The notes under the pieces are model-generated. The model worked only from the letters and a program-made list of their open reading frames with translations, made no database searches and was not told the origin of the DNA. Positions 11,670 to 20,979 of a DNA stretch of 64,000 bases are shown here, in pieces. The DNA comes from Rachicladosporium sp. CCFEE 5018 (Eukaryota > Ascomycota > Dothideomycetes > Cladosporiales > Cladosporiaceae). The stretch is taken from positions 186,001 to 250,000 of the forward strand of contig KZ111140.1 in assembly GCA_002077045.2 (NCBI GenBank), read 5' to 3'. The stretch's first letter is position 1; every line of letters starts with the position of its first letter. The translations under genes and the position numbers were made by a program.

Positions 11670-12083
11670 CTATGCCGAGTCCCGCTTCCCCTCCTTGACC
11701 TCCTTCTGCCATTGTGTCAGCTCACCCCCTAAATCCCCAATATTCACCCGTCTGCAGCAGTCCACTCACCAACGCCCTCTGTGTGCCATGCAGCGCATGC
11801 CTGTGGTTGCGCCTGAACTTGGGATCCGTGCCTTTGAGCGAAGGGTAGCGGTTCGTCTTGGGCTTCTTGATACTGTTATCCCGTTCTCGTCAGTCACCAT
11901 TCTATCCTGATTCATTCCATCGGCTCTCGCATTCGATCGTGGAGGGTCATCGGGGGTGGTATGCGTACCCGTTCCTGTGCGCCTTCTTGGCCTGGTTATG
12001 TTGCGAGGAGTTCTTGGATTCTGTGCGGTGTCAGTGGGTGCGCATATGGCAGCAACAGAGTTTCGAGACGACATACTGGCCAT
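11670..12083 (-). CDS. RPL29: 60S ribosomal protein L29 (eL29), four exons
   Basis: CDS complement(join(11670..11705,11770..11872,11969..12020,12077..12083)), 65 residues, the normal size of fungal eL29. It is too fragmented to appear as one open frame. Exon 1 is ATGGCCA followed by donor GTATGT; exon 2 gives SKNSSQHNQAKKAHRNG; exon 3 gives IKKPKTNRYPSLKG and DPKFRRNHRHALHG; exon 4 gives KEVKEGKRDSA. All are hallmarks of eL29, a small basic protein of the large subunit near the subunit interface. The introns are 56, 96 and 64 bp, each with a CTGAC or ATAAC-type branch point close to the acceptor. The residue joins (A-K, G-I, L-K) restore the conserved protein without a gap, which is strong support for the model. 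Confidence 0.95.
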
Positions 12084-12520
12084 TGCGACGGTTGTGGAGG
12101 GTGTCAGGAATGATGGGAGTTCTGCAATCGCTGTCGCCTGATGTTGCTGGTGTCGTGCGGTTCAATTCGAAAAGTGCGGATAGTGCACGGACCCTGTAAT
12201 GCCAAGACTTTGAGATCTTTCGTAACGGTCAATATATCGTTCTTGGCCATGTTGTCGTACTGGATGTGTTCTCGTCAACGGGCAGGATATATCACGGCTC
12301 TCGCGATGCGGTTAGTAGCAGCATAAGCACTCTCCAAATTCCCCGGAGAGCCTTCGTGCATATGTACGTATCAAGATCACGTCGGTGCTGTTCAGTGTGA
12401 CGCATACAAAGCATACCTAGCCCTCGGAAATATGCACATTGCTACATGAAAACGCACTCTCATCTGTCACCTCCCTCTCCCATTTACAAACCACTCCACC
12501 ATACAATCTCAACTTCCTCT
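12084..12520. other. Intergenic: RPL29 promoter / ACO1 3' UTR
   Basis: About 440 bp between the L29 start and the aconitase stop, both on the minus strand. No further gene seen. Confidence 0.6.
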
Positions 12521-15248
12521 TCAAGCCGCATTCTTCTTCGCCATCATGTTCAGCGCACTCCCAAACTTGAACCACTCAATCTGCCCCTCGTTGAAGGTGT
12601 GGCTGAGAGGCACATCAAACGTGCTACCACCCTTCTCCGGGTGCACTCTAAGCGTCATCGGCTTGCCGACAGCAAGCTCCGTGCAAAGGAGATCGACTTT
12701 GTCGGCGGGCTGGATCTTGTCGTAGTCCTCTGGGTTCGAGAATGTGAGTGGAAGCATACCCTGCTTCTTCAAGTTCGTCTCGTGAATACGCGCGAACGAG
12801 CGGGTGATGATTGCCAGACCGCCAAGATGGCGGGGTTCCAGAGCGGCGTGCTCACGCGAGGAGCCTTCGCCGTAGTTCCAGTCGCCAATGACGACCCAGC
12901 GGATGCCCTTCTTCTTGTAGTCGCGGGCTGTTGCGGGGACGGCGTCGGTCTCGCCCGTGGTGAAGTTCTTCACTTTGTTTGCCTCGCCGTTGGCAGAGTT
13001 AATCGCACCAATAAGCATGTTATTACTTATATTATCTGCGATATAAGTCAGTGAGGAGTGTCATGCGTGAAGTGAGGTCTAGGGTTAAACTTACCCAAGT
13101 GGCCACGGTACTTCAACCAAGGTCCAGCCACTATAGATGAAGTCAGTATCATGACGTGTCACTTTTGAACTCGTCAAAACTCACTCGAGATGTGATCAGT
13201 AGTAGTCTTGCCCTGAGCCTTGATCAAGATAGGCAAGTCAAGCGCATCCTTGCCATCCCAAGCATTGAACGGCTCTAGCAATTGCAGACGATCGGAAGTA
13301 GGCGACACAGCAACGTTCACCTGAGCGCGGTCCTCAGGAGGAGCTTGGTAAGTGTCTTGTCCTGGGTCGTAGCCGTTGGCGGGGAGCCCAGCACCACCGG
13401 GTGCCTTGAGCTGGAAGTCGTTGCCGTCCTTGTCCTTCAGGGTGTCGACGAGAGGGTTGAAGTCGAGAGTACCGGCGAGAGACATGGCGACGACGAGATC
13501 GGGCGAGGCGACGAAAGCGTGGGTGGCGGGGTTGGCGTCGTTACGGCCTGTGAAGTTACGATTGTAAGACGAGATGATCGAGTTGGGCTCGCCCTTCTTG
13601 ACGTCGCGGCGGTCCCATTGACCAATGCAAGGTCCGCAGGCGTTTGCCAACACCATACCACCGAAGTCCTCGAGGGTCTTGAGCTGACCATCACGCTCAA
13701 TAGTAGCGCGAATCTGCTCAGAGCCGGGGGTGACGGTGAATACAGCCTTCGACTTGACGCCATGGTCCAGAGCGTCCTGGGCGATGGAGGCGGCACGGCT
13801 CATGTCTTCGTAGGATGAATTCGTGCAGGAGCCAATGAGACCAACTTTGAGATCGACGGGCCAGTTGTTGGCTTTGACAGCCTCCTTGAACTTGCTGATC
13901 GGGGTGGCGAGATCGGGGGTGAAGGGACCGTTGATGTGCGGCTCCAGCTCGTTGAGGTTGATCTCGATAAGCTCATCGTACTCGGCGCCCTCGTCTTCGC
14001 GAAGACCGGCAGCGTACTCGCGGGAGAAGTCACCGATCGCGGATCGCTTGGTTGCAGCCAGGTAGTCGTACATGCGGTCGTTGAAGGGGAAGACGGAGGT
14101 GGTTGCGCCAATCTCGGCTCCCATGTTGCCTGGAGGAATGTCAGTCTGCTTCCCTTTGTGCGCCTGCTTCTCTCCAGAAATCGAAGGTCTCTTGCGCATC
14201 TATCGTTGTGCCCACAACAGGCAATCTGACGCGCGGTACCCGTGGAGAGAGTCAAGCAACTTACAAATCGTCGCCATGCCAGTGCAGCTCAAGTTGTTGA
14301 CACCTTCACCGTGGTACCTGGTTTCGCGTTAGCTCAAAGTCTCCCGGAGTCTGCTCAGCGAGCAGTCGAGTGCAGGCAGCCTTACTCAATGATCGCGCCA
14401 GTTCCGCCCTTGACGGTAAGAATACCGGCAACCTTCAAGATGATATCCTTGGGTGTAGTCCAAGCTCCCATCTTGCCCGTAAGTTTGACACCAATGACCT
14501 TGGGTGCCTTAAGCTCCCACGGCAAGTTGGCCATAACATCCACAGCATCGGCACCTCCAACACCAATAGCAGCCATACCCAGACCACCGGCGTTCGGCGT
14601 GTGCGAATCAGTACCGATCATCAACCCACCGGGGAAAGCATAGTTCTCCAGAATGATCTGGTGGATAATGCCGCTTCCCGGCTTCCAGAACCCAATGTTG
14701 TACTTCGCGCAGCTGGTGCTCAAAAAGTCGTAGACCTCCTTGTTGATGTTATACGCCCGCTCCAAATCCTTCTCGCCACCAATCTGCGCCTCGATCAAAT
14801 GATCGCAGTGCACGGTCGAAGGCGTGGCCACGCTCGGCATACCCGCGCTCATGAATTGCAGAATGGCCATCTGGGCGGTGGCGTCTTGACACGCGACTCT
14901 GTCGGGACGAAGCTTAAGGTAGGACTTCCCGCGCTCAATGTCCTGGCCGTGCGGATCGTCGAGATGCGAGTACAAGATCTTCTCGGCGTAGGTCAAGGGG
15001 CGGTTGAGACGCGAGCGCACGATCTGGAGGTTCTCGTGCATCTTGCCATAGTTGATGAAGTGGCCCTTTTCCCAGTTGGTCATCTCAACCTTCTTTGTCA
15101 GGGGAGCATCCTGGACGCTGGCGAAGGTGCGGCGGCCGAGGCTGCGTGGCTGGTGGTAAGTTGTTAGTACTGGGTGCTTTGATCAATGGCTACGGTGGGG
15201 GCAAAGCAAGCATACCACCTGCCGGGCTGCTGCTCTGGCGGCCAACAT
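12521..15248 (-). CDS. ACO1: Aconitate hydratase, mitochondrial
   Basis: CDS complement(join(12521..13035,13095..13130,13185..14129,14265..14317,14386..15149,15219..15248)), 780 residues, the usual length. It isomerises citrate to isocitrate in the TCA cycle and uses a [4Fe-4S] cluster. The N-terminus [19 protein letters not shown] is a mitochondrial presequence split by the first intron. Family blocks in order: [25 protein letters not shown] and [13 protein letters not shown] (cluster cysteines), [15 protein letters not shown], and the C-terminal swivel domain with [19 protein letters not shown]. The five introns of 54-135 bp all rejoin in frame; exon 13095-13130 is only 36 bp and encodes [12 protein letters not shown]. 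No missing residue was noticed. Confidence 0.96.
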
Positions 15249-16034
15249 CGTGTACAGTGCCTTCGCCGAACAGTAGCGGATTTGATAGGACTGTCAGTCA
15301 AGCACTGCAGGTCCAGCAGCAGGCGATGCGCGATGAGAGGTGGCCTGGAGTGGAGTGGAGTGTACACAAAGGTATCAAAGACGGTGCAGAAGTTGAAGCT
15401 AAGCTCGGCAGAGGTAGGAAGTCAATAGGTGATCGCTGATTGGCCGATAGCTGCTAGAGGTCACTCTGCAGCAAAACCCCGAGGTATGGCAGGAGCAAGG
15501 TTGCACGCGACTATGATCGCTATGTCTGACTACTATACATATCTACGTCGTCTATACTACAATCGAGCGCGACTTCGCCGGCGATATCGCACCGTGAAGA
15601 CACAGTTCATTTTCTTCGGGCACGCGGCTGTTGTTGCGGCGCTGCATTTCCGATACCGCGGCAGCATCGGCGAAGACGAGAGAGCAGAAGTCGTGGTCAT
15701 CAACGGGTGCTGCAACCTTCAAGATAGACGATAGCGCGATTTCCACAAGCACCTTGAGCTCTCTAAAGTGACACAGGACCTCTCTTCGTTTTATTCTCCC
15801 CTGTGGTACGATCTAATCTCCCAGTCTCGTACTTGCCTGCTACTGTACTCTGAACTGAGCAGCCTCTGACTTCCGCCAGATGTTACTACTTATGTCAGCA
15901 GAGTCTCGGGCCGAATGGACGAAGTTCGGTATCACATGCTCGCGAATAATTTCGAAATCACCTCTGCACATAGCGACAAGGAAAGCCACACAGAGACGTG
16001 TGTTACAAGGTCTATCTATAACAGAACCACCACG
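15249..16034. other. Intergenic: divergent promoter ACO1 / BUD20-like
   Basis: Head-to-head space between aconitase and the zinc-finger gene. It may contain 5' UTR introns. No protein gene is recognisable. Confidence 0.55.
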
Positions 16035-16394
16035 ATGCCAGCAATCCGCGGCTCCGAGTCGAAGAAGAAAACCCGCCGCTACACACGCGCTCCCGATCAA
16101 GTGCACGCAGACCTCGCCTCGCAGCGGCACCTTGAGCTGTACCACGAGACTAAGGCTCCTGAAGAGCTACCTGCACTCGGACAGTACTACTGCAAAGAAT
16201 GCGCCAAGTGGTATGAGTCTGAGACGAACTTCGTGGCGCATCAGAAGGGCAAGCCGCACAAGCGACGGGTGAAGCAACTGAAGGACGAGCCGTACAGTCA
16301 GAAGGAAGCTGAGGCTGCGATTGGGCTGAGAACTGATAATGGGAGGCGGAAGGTGGAGGTGGAGGAGATGGCAGTGGAGGATGAAGTAATGTGA
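16035..16394 (+). CDS. BUD20: Bud20/ZNF593-type zinc-finger ribosome biogenesis factor
   Basis: Intronless, 119 residues, matching fungal Bud20 length. Bud20 is a shuttling factor that helps export pre-60S ribosomes from the nucleus. The N-terminus is basic (KKKTRRYTRAPDQVHADL), followed by a single C2H2 finger with C53-x2-C56 and H69-x5-H75, the JAZ-type spacing of this family, then KPHKRRVKQL. The acidic C-terminus ends with EVEEMAVEDEVM. The start at 16035 was chosen because the protein from there matches the family; the frame is open further upstream but that leader has no similarity. It ends close to, and converges with, a doubtful small minus-strand gene. Confidence 0.88.
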   Translation: MPAIRGSESKKKTRRYTRAPDQVHADLASQRHLELYHETKAPEELPALGQYYCKECAKWYESETNFVAHQKGKPHKRRVKQLKDEPYSQKEAEAAIGLRTDNGRRKVEVEEMAVEDEVM

Positions 16395-16424
16395 TGGAGC
16401 TGAGCTATGCTATGCTTTGCGCTG

Positions 16425-16659
16425 CTAGTATACCCCAGGCATCCTGTTCGCAAACCTTTGCAGCAGGTCCTCTCCGGTCAGCATGAGGAGCAAGACCACC
16501 ATCGCGACTATAATGACGCCCATTGGAATCACTGAAATCTGACCAGTGTCCTTCGTTGGGCTGCCCGGCCACGAGATCTTGCACCTTGGCGCCCCCGAAC
16601 ACCGAGAAGATCATTGCTACCAGGGCAAAGGCCACGCCCGTTATGTCTGGCATATGCAA
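16425..16659 (-). pseudogene. Small two-helix membrane protein, frame broken (doubtful)
   Basis: From the ATG at 16659 or 16653 the minus strand encodes a hydrophobic helix (ITGVAFALVAMIFSVFGG) and then AKVQDLVAGQPNEGHWSDF. Near 16531-16536 the plausible protein moves to another frame, which encodes a second helix (VIPMGVIIVAMVVLLLML) and a polar tail ending PGVY with stop at 16425. In the first frame the sequence after this point is non-membrane and looks random. No GT..AG intron of sensible size joins the two frames. It could be a one-base indel (sequencing or real), or two chance hydrophobic frames. Family unknown. Confidence 0.35.
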
Positions 16660-16770
16660 CGGATCGATATTTTCACCCCTTCGCTCATTCGAATCCGGCG
16701 TTTTGGCAGCAAGTGTGTCGCAGTCCGAATTACTGCCGCCCTCGAAATCCTCGAGCGCGCGAAGCTTTGG

Positions 16771-17476
16771 CTAGCGACGTCGTCTGACATGCGACTCGAC
16801 TTCGCCCTCAATCACTCCCGCGTCCGCGCTCTCAACGCAAAGGCTAGAAGGCGGCTCGGCAGCGGGGATGGATTGACTTATGACTGAGTCATTGGGAACG
16901 GTGTTGTGGTCGCCTATACTCACTCCTGACCTGCAAGTAGCGTCAGTACAGCGGCATCCTTCGCAAACTCACCACGACCAACATCATTACTGTGCGAGCA
17001 CCAATGTCACAGTCCTGTCCGATTCGCACATTATTGGCTGTGCATATCGAATCCGTGTTATCTGGCCCATGAGCTCTAGTGGCAGCGATCATCCTTACTT
17101 CCGGCCCGAGGATAGTGCGGGCCCCGATAGTGATGCTCCGGACTGGAGAATGAAGGAGAATACAGTCTCTTTTGATGATGACTGAAGGATCAATATTCAG
17201 CTTAGTGCCATAGTCGGCTGAAAACGAAGGGCCGATGACGGGATAGAGTAGATCTGCTCGCTCCGCTTCGCTTGCTAGACAGATCAGGCTTCCTGTTGTC
17301 AGCTTCTGATTCTTCTAGTAGGGCTTCTGCTGTACTCACTTGTGCCATATGTCTGCACCCCGCTGTGTACTCCTGGCGGTTGGGCAGGTATTCATCAGGT
17401 TAGTCAGAGTCTTTGCACGCTTGCGAGCGTATACGTTCTCGTCGGTGTTTGCAACGAAGGTAAGTGAGTCGGTCAT
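16771..17476 (-). CDS. Hexapeptide-repeat acetyltransferase (maltose/galactoside O-acetyltransferase-like)
   Basis: CDS complement(join(16771..16930,16983..17274,17336..17372,17435..17476)), about 176 residues. The left-handed beta-helix repeats are clear: SFSADYGTKLNI, VRSITIGARTILGPEVRM, VRIGQDCDIGARTVMM, SGVSIGDHNTV. They match the NodL/maltose acetyltransferase group, which moves acetyl from acetyl-CoA to sugars. The usual THxxD-type active-site loop is replaced by ATRAHGPDNTD, so the substrate is open. The N-terminal 'mac' helix is short (EYTAGCRHMAQV). Introns are hand-built: 62, 61 and 52 bp; the last uses donor GTTGGT, needed to keep MM-SGVSIG in frame. An alternative acceptor (exon from 17292, intron 43 bp) adds six residues and also keeps frame. 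The C-terminus ends with an Arg run in place of the usual NPAR motif. Confidence 0.62.
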
Positions 17477-18094
17477 GCTGTTCGCCGTTGTCGACGAGAG
17501 ACATTCGGCTGTGGATTGCTTTCGATGAAGGTAGGTGGTTGATTCCGGTTCCAGTTGTTAAACTACTCAAAAAGCAAGATGGCTCATATGCTGCGAGATG
17601 CATCGCAGTGGCTACGGATGTAGTCGATACAAGGAGAATGCTGATCTACTTGAACAGCCTCTGACACTAGCAGAGGCAAGTCGTGAAGGGCGGAAGAGAG
17701 TAGCCTATTCGCGGGCAACGGAGTGAGCGGCCAGGGACTATGCTTACAGTGCCGCATAGCATAGAGTTCGAGCGATGGAAGACCTCAAGTCCTTTGTACA
17801 GACCAACAAACATGACTGTTCGCCGGCAAATGCATCGTCCAGAGTCATCCGCTGTCCTGATAGCTCGCACCGGTACAACGAACGAGCCCGATTCAGCTCA
17901 ATTACAGGCAGTCTCTGCGGTGGCTACTGCGTTTCGACACAGCACCGGCACACCTTCACGATGTACTGCAGAGCAACCTCATACACCAGCGAATGTGCTG
18001 GCCAGCGATCGTATATACCCCCCTTCCACGACCGGAAGACCACTTCATTTCACCACGCCACCACCCTTCCATCCCCATCTCTCAGATACGAACC
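17477..18094. other. Divergent promoter region
   Basis: 618 bp head-to-head between the acetyltransferase and the first J-domain gene. A TATA-like element GTATATAC lies at about 18011-18018, some 77 bp before the J-gene ATG. Confidence 0.5.
18011..18018 (+). promoter_or_regulatory. Candidate TATA box
   Basis: GTATATAC followed by a C-run, about 77 bp upstream of the start at 18095. Spacing fits a fungal core promoter; there is no other support. Confidence 0.3.
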
Positions 18095-18996
18095 ATGTCT
18101 CACGATACGTCCCTCACCGATCTCCGCGCGCTCATCGCCGCCGACACAGCGGCCTCGAACGCCCTTCAAGCCCGCATTGCCCAACAGGAAGATGACCTCG
18201 CCTCCGGCAAGACACTACCTGACAAGAAAGTCGACCTAATGGAACGCTCCAACAAGGACGTTGTCCGCGACCTCGTGGCTCGCCTCGAACGTATCGAGGG
18301 CTCGGAGAACTTGACAGCAACGGATCGCGAGACGATGCAAGGGCTGAATGCGAGGCTTGCGGTCTGCGATATCCTCGCTATGCGCTTGGCGAAGCTCAAA
18401 GATCTAGAATTCCAGGCGAGAGGGATGCAGGATTTCTTGGAGGGTGAGACGATGCCGGAGCTGAGGATTAGGACGCAGTCGCAACCCAAGAAGACTCGCG
18501 ACGAAGTAGATGTCGAGCCACTACTCAGGCCAGCGACGTCCGAGGAGGCGAGCGCCAAGCAGGCCGACGAAGACGAGAGTGCTGATGAGGAGCTCCCTGG
18601 TAATCATCGCACCAATGGAAGCGGCGAAGACGACCAAGCCGAGTCAGGAGAAGACCCAGAGCCCGATAAGTCCACCTGGCCGCTTCTCTACCAGATGCTC
18701 GATGTGGATCCCAAAACCGAGCACAACTACTTCAGCGAAGCCTGCAACCTGTACAACCTCCCCTTCCCCTTTGCCATCGCTCGACTAACCACTTTATCAG
18801 GTCACTGAAGCGACTTGCGCGCAGGAACAACCCGAAGTTTCTGCCGAATGACACAGAGGCGCCGAAGCGGTGGGCAGCCGTCATGAAGGCGTACGAGATT
18901 CTCACTGATCCGGAGAGGAAGCGTTTCTATGACATGAGGAATAAGACGCCGACGGATCTAGAGGGATTTGATCTGACGAGCTTGCGGATCGAGTAG
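18095..18996 (+). CDS. J-domain-like protein with degenerate HPD motif
   Basis: CDS join(18095..18750,18801..18996), 283 residues. The N-terminal half is helical (LRALIAADTAASNALQARIAQQEDDL, METMQGLNARLAVCDILAMRLAKL). An acidic linker follows (DEDESADEELPG), and a C-terminal J-like domain starts at LLYQMLDVDPKTEHNYF. The 50-bp intron (donor GTACAA, branch CTAAC) restores LKRLARRNNPKF..AVMKAYEILTDPERKRFYD. The HPD tripeptide that J-domains need to stimulate Hsp70 ATPase is replaced by NPK within RRNNPKF, so co-chaperone activity in the classical sense is doubtful. It converges with a paralogue at 19537-20456 that keeps HPD. The start ATG at 18095 (MSHDTSL) is preferred over the upstream 17993. 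Confidence 0.78.
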
Positions 18997-19536
18997 AGTC
19001 AACAGGGCTGAAGTCGTAGACAAGCGAGGTAACGTGATATACTACATGTAGCGCTACAACATGGTCCTACATAGGTCGACAATAAGATGATCAGGAAGCG
19101 AGTCATCACCTTGCCACGATCTTTCGTACCTTCTCATTCTGTTACCACTAGCGCAGTGGACGACGCCTCTGCAAAGGTATGCGAGATCACTATGTCTATT
19201 GCACTTGTGTGTTGGAGTGACGTCATCGCCATAACTGCATTTCTCCAACGAGTTCGAACGCTCTTGCGCTACTATAGTGACATCTGCGACCGCGGACCTA
19301 TCAGGTGAGAGCGAGTAGAATCATTATGCTGTTGTCCACGGCTCTGTCTCTCGTAGACACTCTGCCACAATGTTGCTACTGCCGTCAAGCTTATCGTAGC
19401 ATTGTCAATGTCCATGAATCTGAGAGAGCGGAGGTATGTGATGCAATCATTCCACTACATGCCAAAAGCAAACGCCTCTACTTGTAGCTGCTCATACTAC
19501 AGACCTGCACCGTCTAGCTCTCCCCTCAAGTGTTGG
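18997..19536. other. Intergenic between convergent J-domain genes
   Basis: 540 bp between the two stop codons. No gene seen. Confidence 0.6.
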
Positions 19537-20456
19537 CTAGGCGGCCTTGAGATTCCTCACCTTCCTCGCCAGATTATTCACCCCGTCGTCATTCCCAGTC
19601 TCATCGAAATGTGCCCTGCTCTCCTTTGATTCGAAGATCTTCATAGCGGCCACGAAGTCCGAGAACTTTGAGCTCGCGTCCGGGTCATCGAGGTTCTTGT
19701 CGGGATGCATGCGGATGCTCTGTTTGCGGATGGCTCTGCGACTGTGTCAGAATACTGCATTGTGCACGGCTGGACTCAAGGCACTTACTTCTTCAAGTCA
19801 GTGAAAGGAACATCTGGGGCTACGCCGAGGAGGGCGTAGAGATCCGATGGGGTGACGGGCTCAAGCTCTTCGCCCTGCATGGCAGATTCGTGCTCTACGC
19901 CAGGTGCAGCAGCAGGCTGATCAGGTGGCGAAGGAGTCCGCACCACCGTGTGAGGAATGGACGCTGGCTCTGGCAGTGGCTTCTCTACGGTCGGTAGCGG
20001 ATTGGTGCGGACAGATGATGGTGGATCCTCCATCGGTGGGAACGGCATCGTGAGTGGCTTCGATCCCACAGTTTCCTCAACGCTCTCCTTCGCCTTCGGC
20101 ACCGGCAGCGGCTCGTCACTCATATCAACCGCGCCCAGCTTGGCCTCGAGCTCCGCCTGCACAGCCAACGCACGGTCGACCATATGATCGCCCAGCACCA
20201 CAAGCCGATTCAGTTGCTGCATTAGCTCGCGCTCCTCCGCGGAAGGGGACTCGATGTCTTCGAGGAGGAATAAGTGGCGGTTGCAGTCTTTGATGATAGA
20301 GCGGTCCCATTGCGCGATGACATTCCGATGGTGTGGTTTAAGCTCGCTGGCTGGGGTGCGCTGGAGGGCGTCGAGGAAAGCGTTTTGTCGGCGGAAGGCT
20401 TCCTCGTCGCGGGCAACCCAGGCGCGGACGGTTTCGATGGAGGGGTGGGACGACAT
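19537..20456 (-). CDS. J-domain protein with intact HPD motif
   Basis: CDS complement(join(19537..19735,19789..20456)), 288 residues. Same layout as its convergent neighbour: helical N-terminal half (VRAWVARDEEAFRRQNAFLDAL, ELMQQLNRLVVLGDHMVDRAL), Pro/Ser-rich linker, and C-terminal J domain. The J domain starts LYALLGVAPDVPFTDLKK, is cut by a 53-bp intron (19736-19788, phase 2), and continues with AIRKQSIRMHPDKNLDDPDA. The HPD motif is present. Likely an Hsp70 co-chaperone of class C. I do not recognise the N-terminal domain, so localisation and client are unknown. The shared helical domain and the position argue for a local duplication followed by divergence. Confidence 0.82.
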
Positions 20457-20979
20457 GCTGTGGGGTTGGTTGAAGATGTGGAAGCTTGAGAGTTGCGGAG
20501 ATCTGCTGGGGAGTGGTTCTTGGATGGGAAACTGCAGGAACAGTACTTACGTTAGCAGAGGTGTATCTACTGGCTGTATGTAATGTTGCGCAGAACATCT
20601 TGACTAACTCGACCGCACAACGACTTGCGGCGACCACCAAATCACGGCTGCCATCACATTGACAATGCAGCCGCTCTTGTCACACGCAGAGCAATGCTTG
20701 ACAGTAGTACTCCACCGTCCTGTGGCGTCCTCGAGCCCTGGCTCATTGAGGTCTCGATCTCTATGTGTCCGATATCCTACTTGAACCATCTTTTGGGTGC
20801 GTCCGGCGGGCTCTTGGAGTCCGTTGCTACTATATCGGGCTACAGTCGTGCTTTATTCAAGGCTGCAGCAAGGTAAATTTAGCAGATGATCTCATGGAGT
20901 GTAAGATCCGCTTCCATCTTGTCTCAGGTGGACCTGGGTAAGCGTCTCATACTTCCATCGGAGCACAGCATGATCGGCC
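20457..20979. other. Intergenic
   Basis: About 520 bp between the start of the J-domain gene and the stop of the calpain gene; presumably the J-gene promoter. No gene seen. Confidence 0.6.

Noticed and set aside
14370..15167. 265-residue plus-strand frame over aconitase
   Set aside because: Antisense to conserved aconitase codons; no motif.
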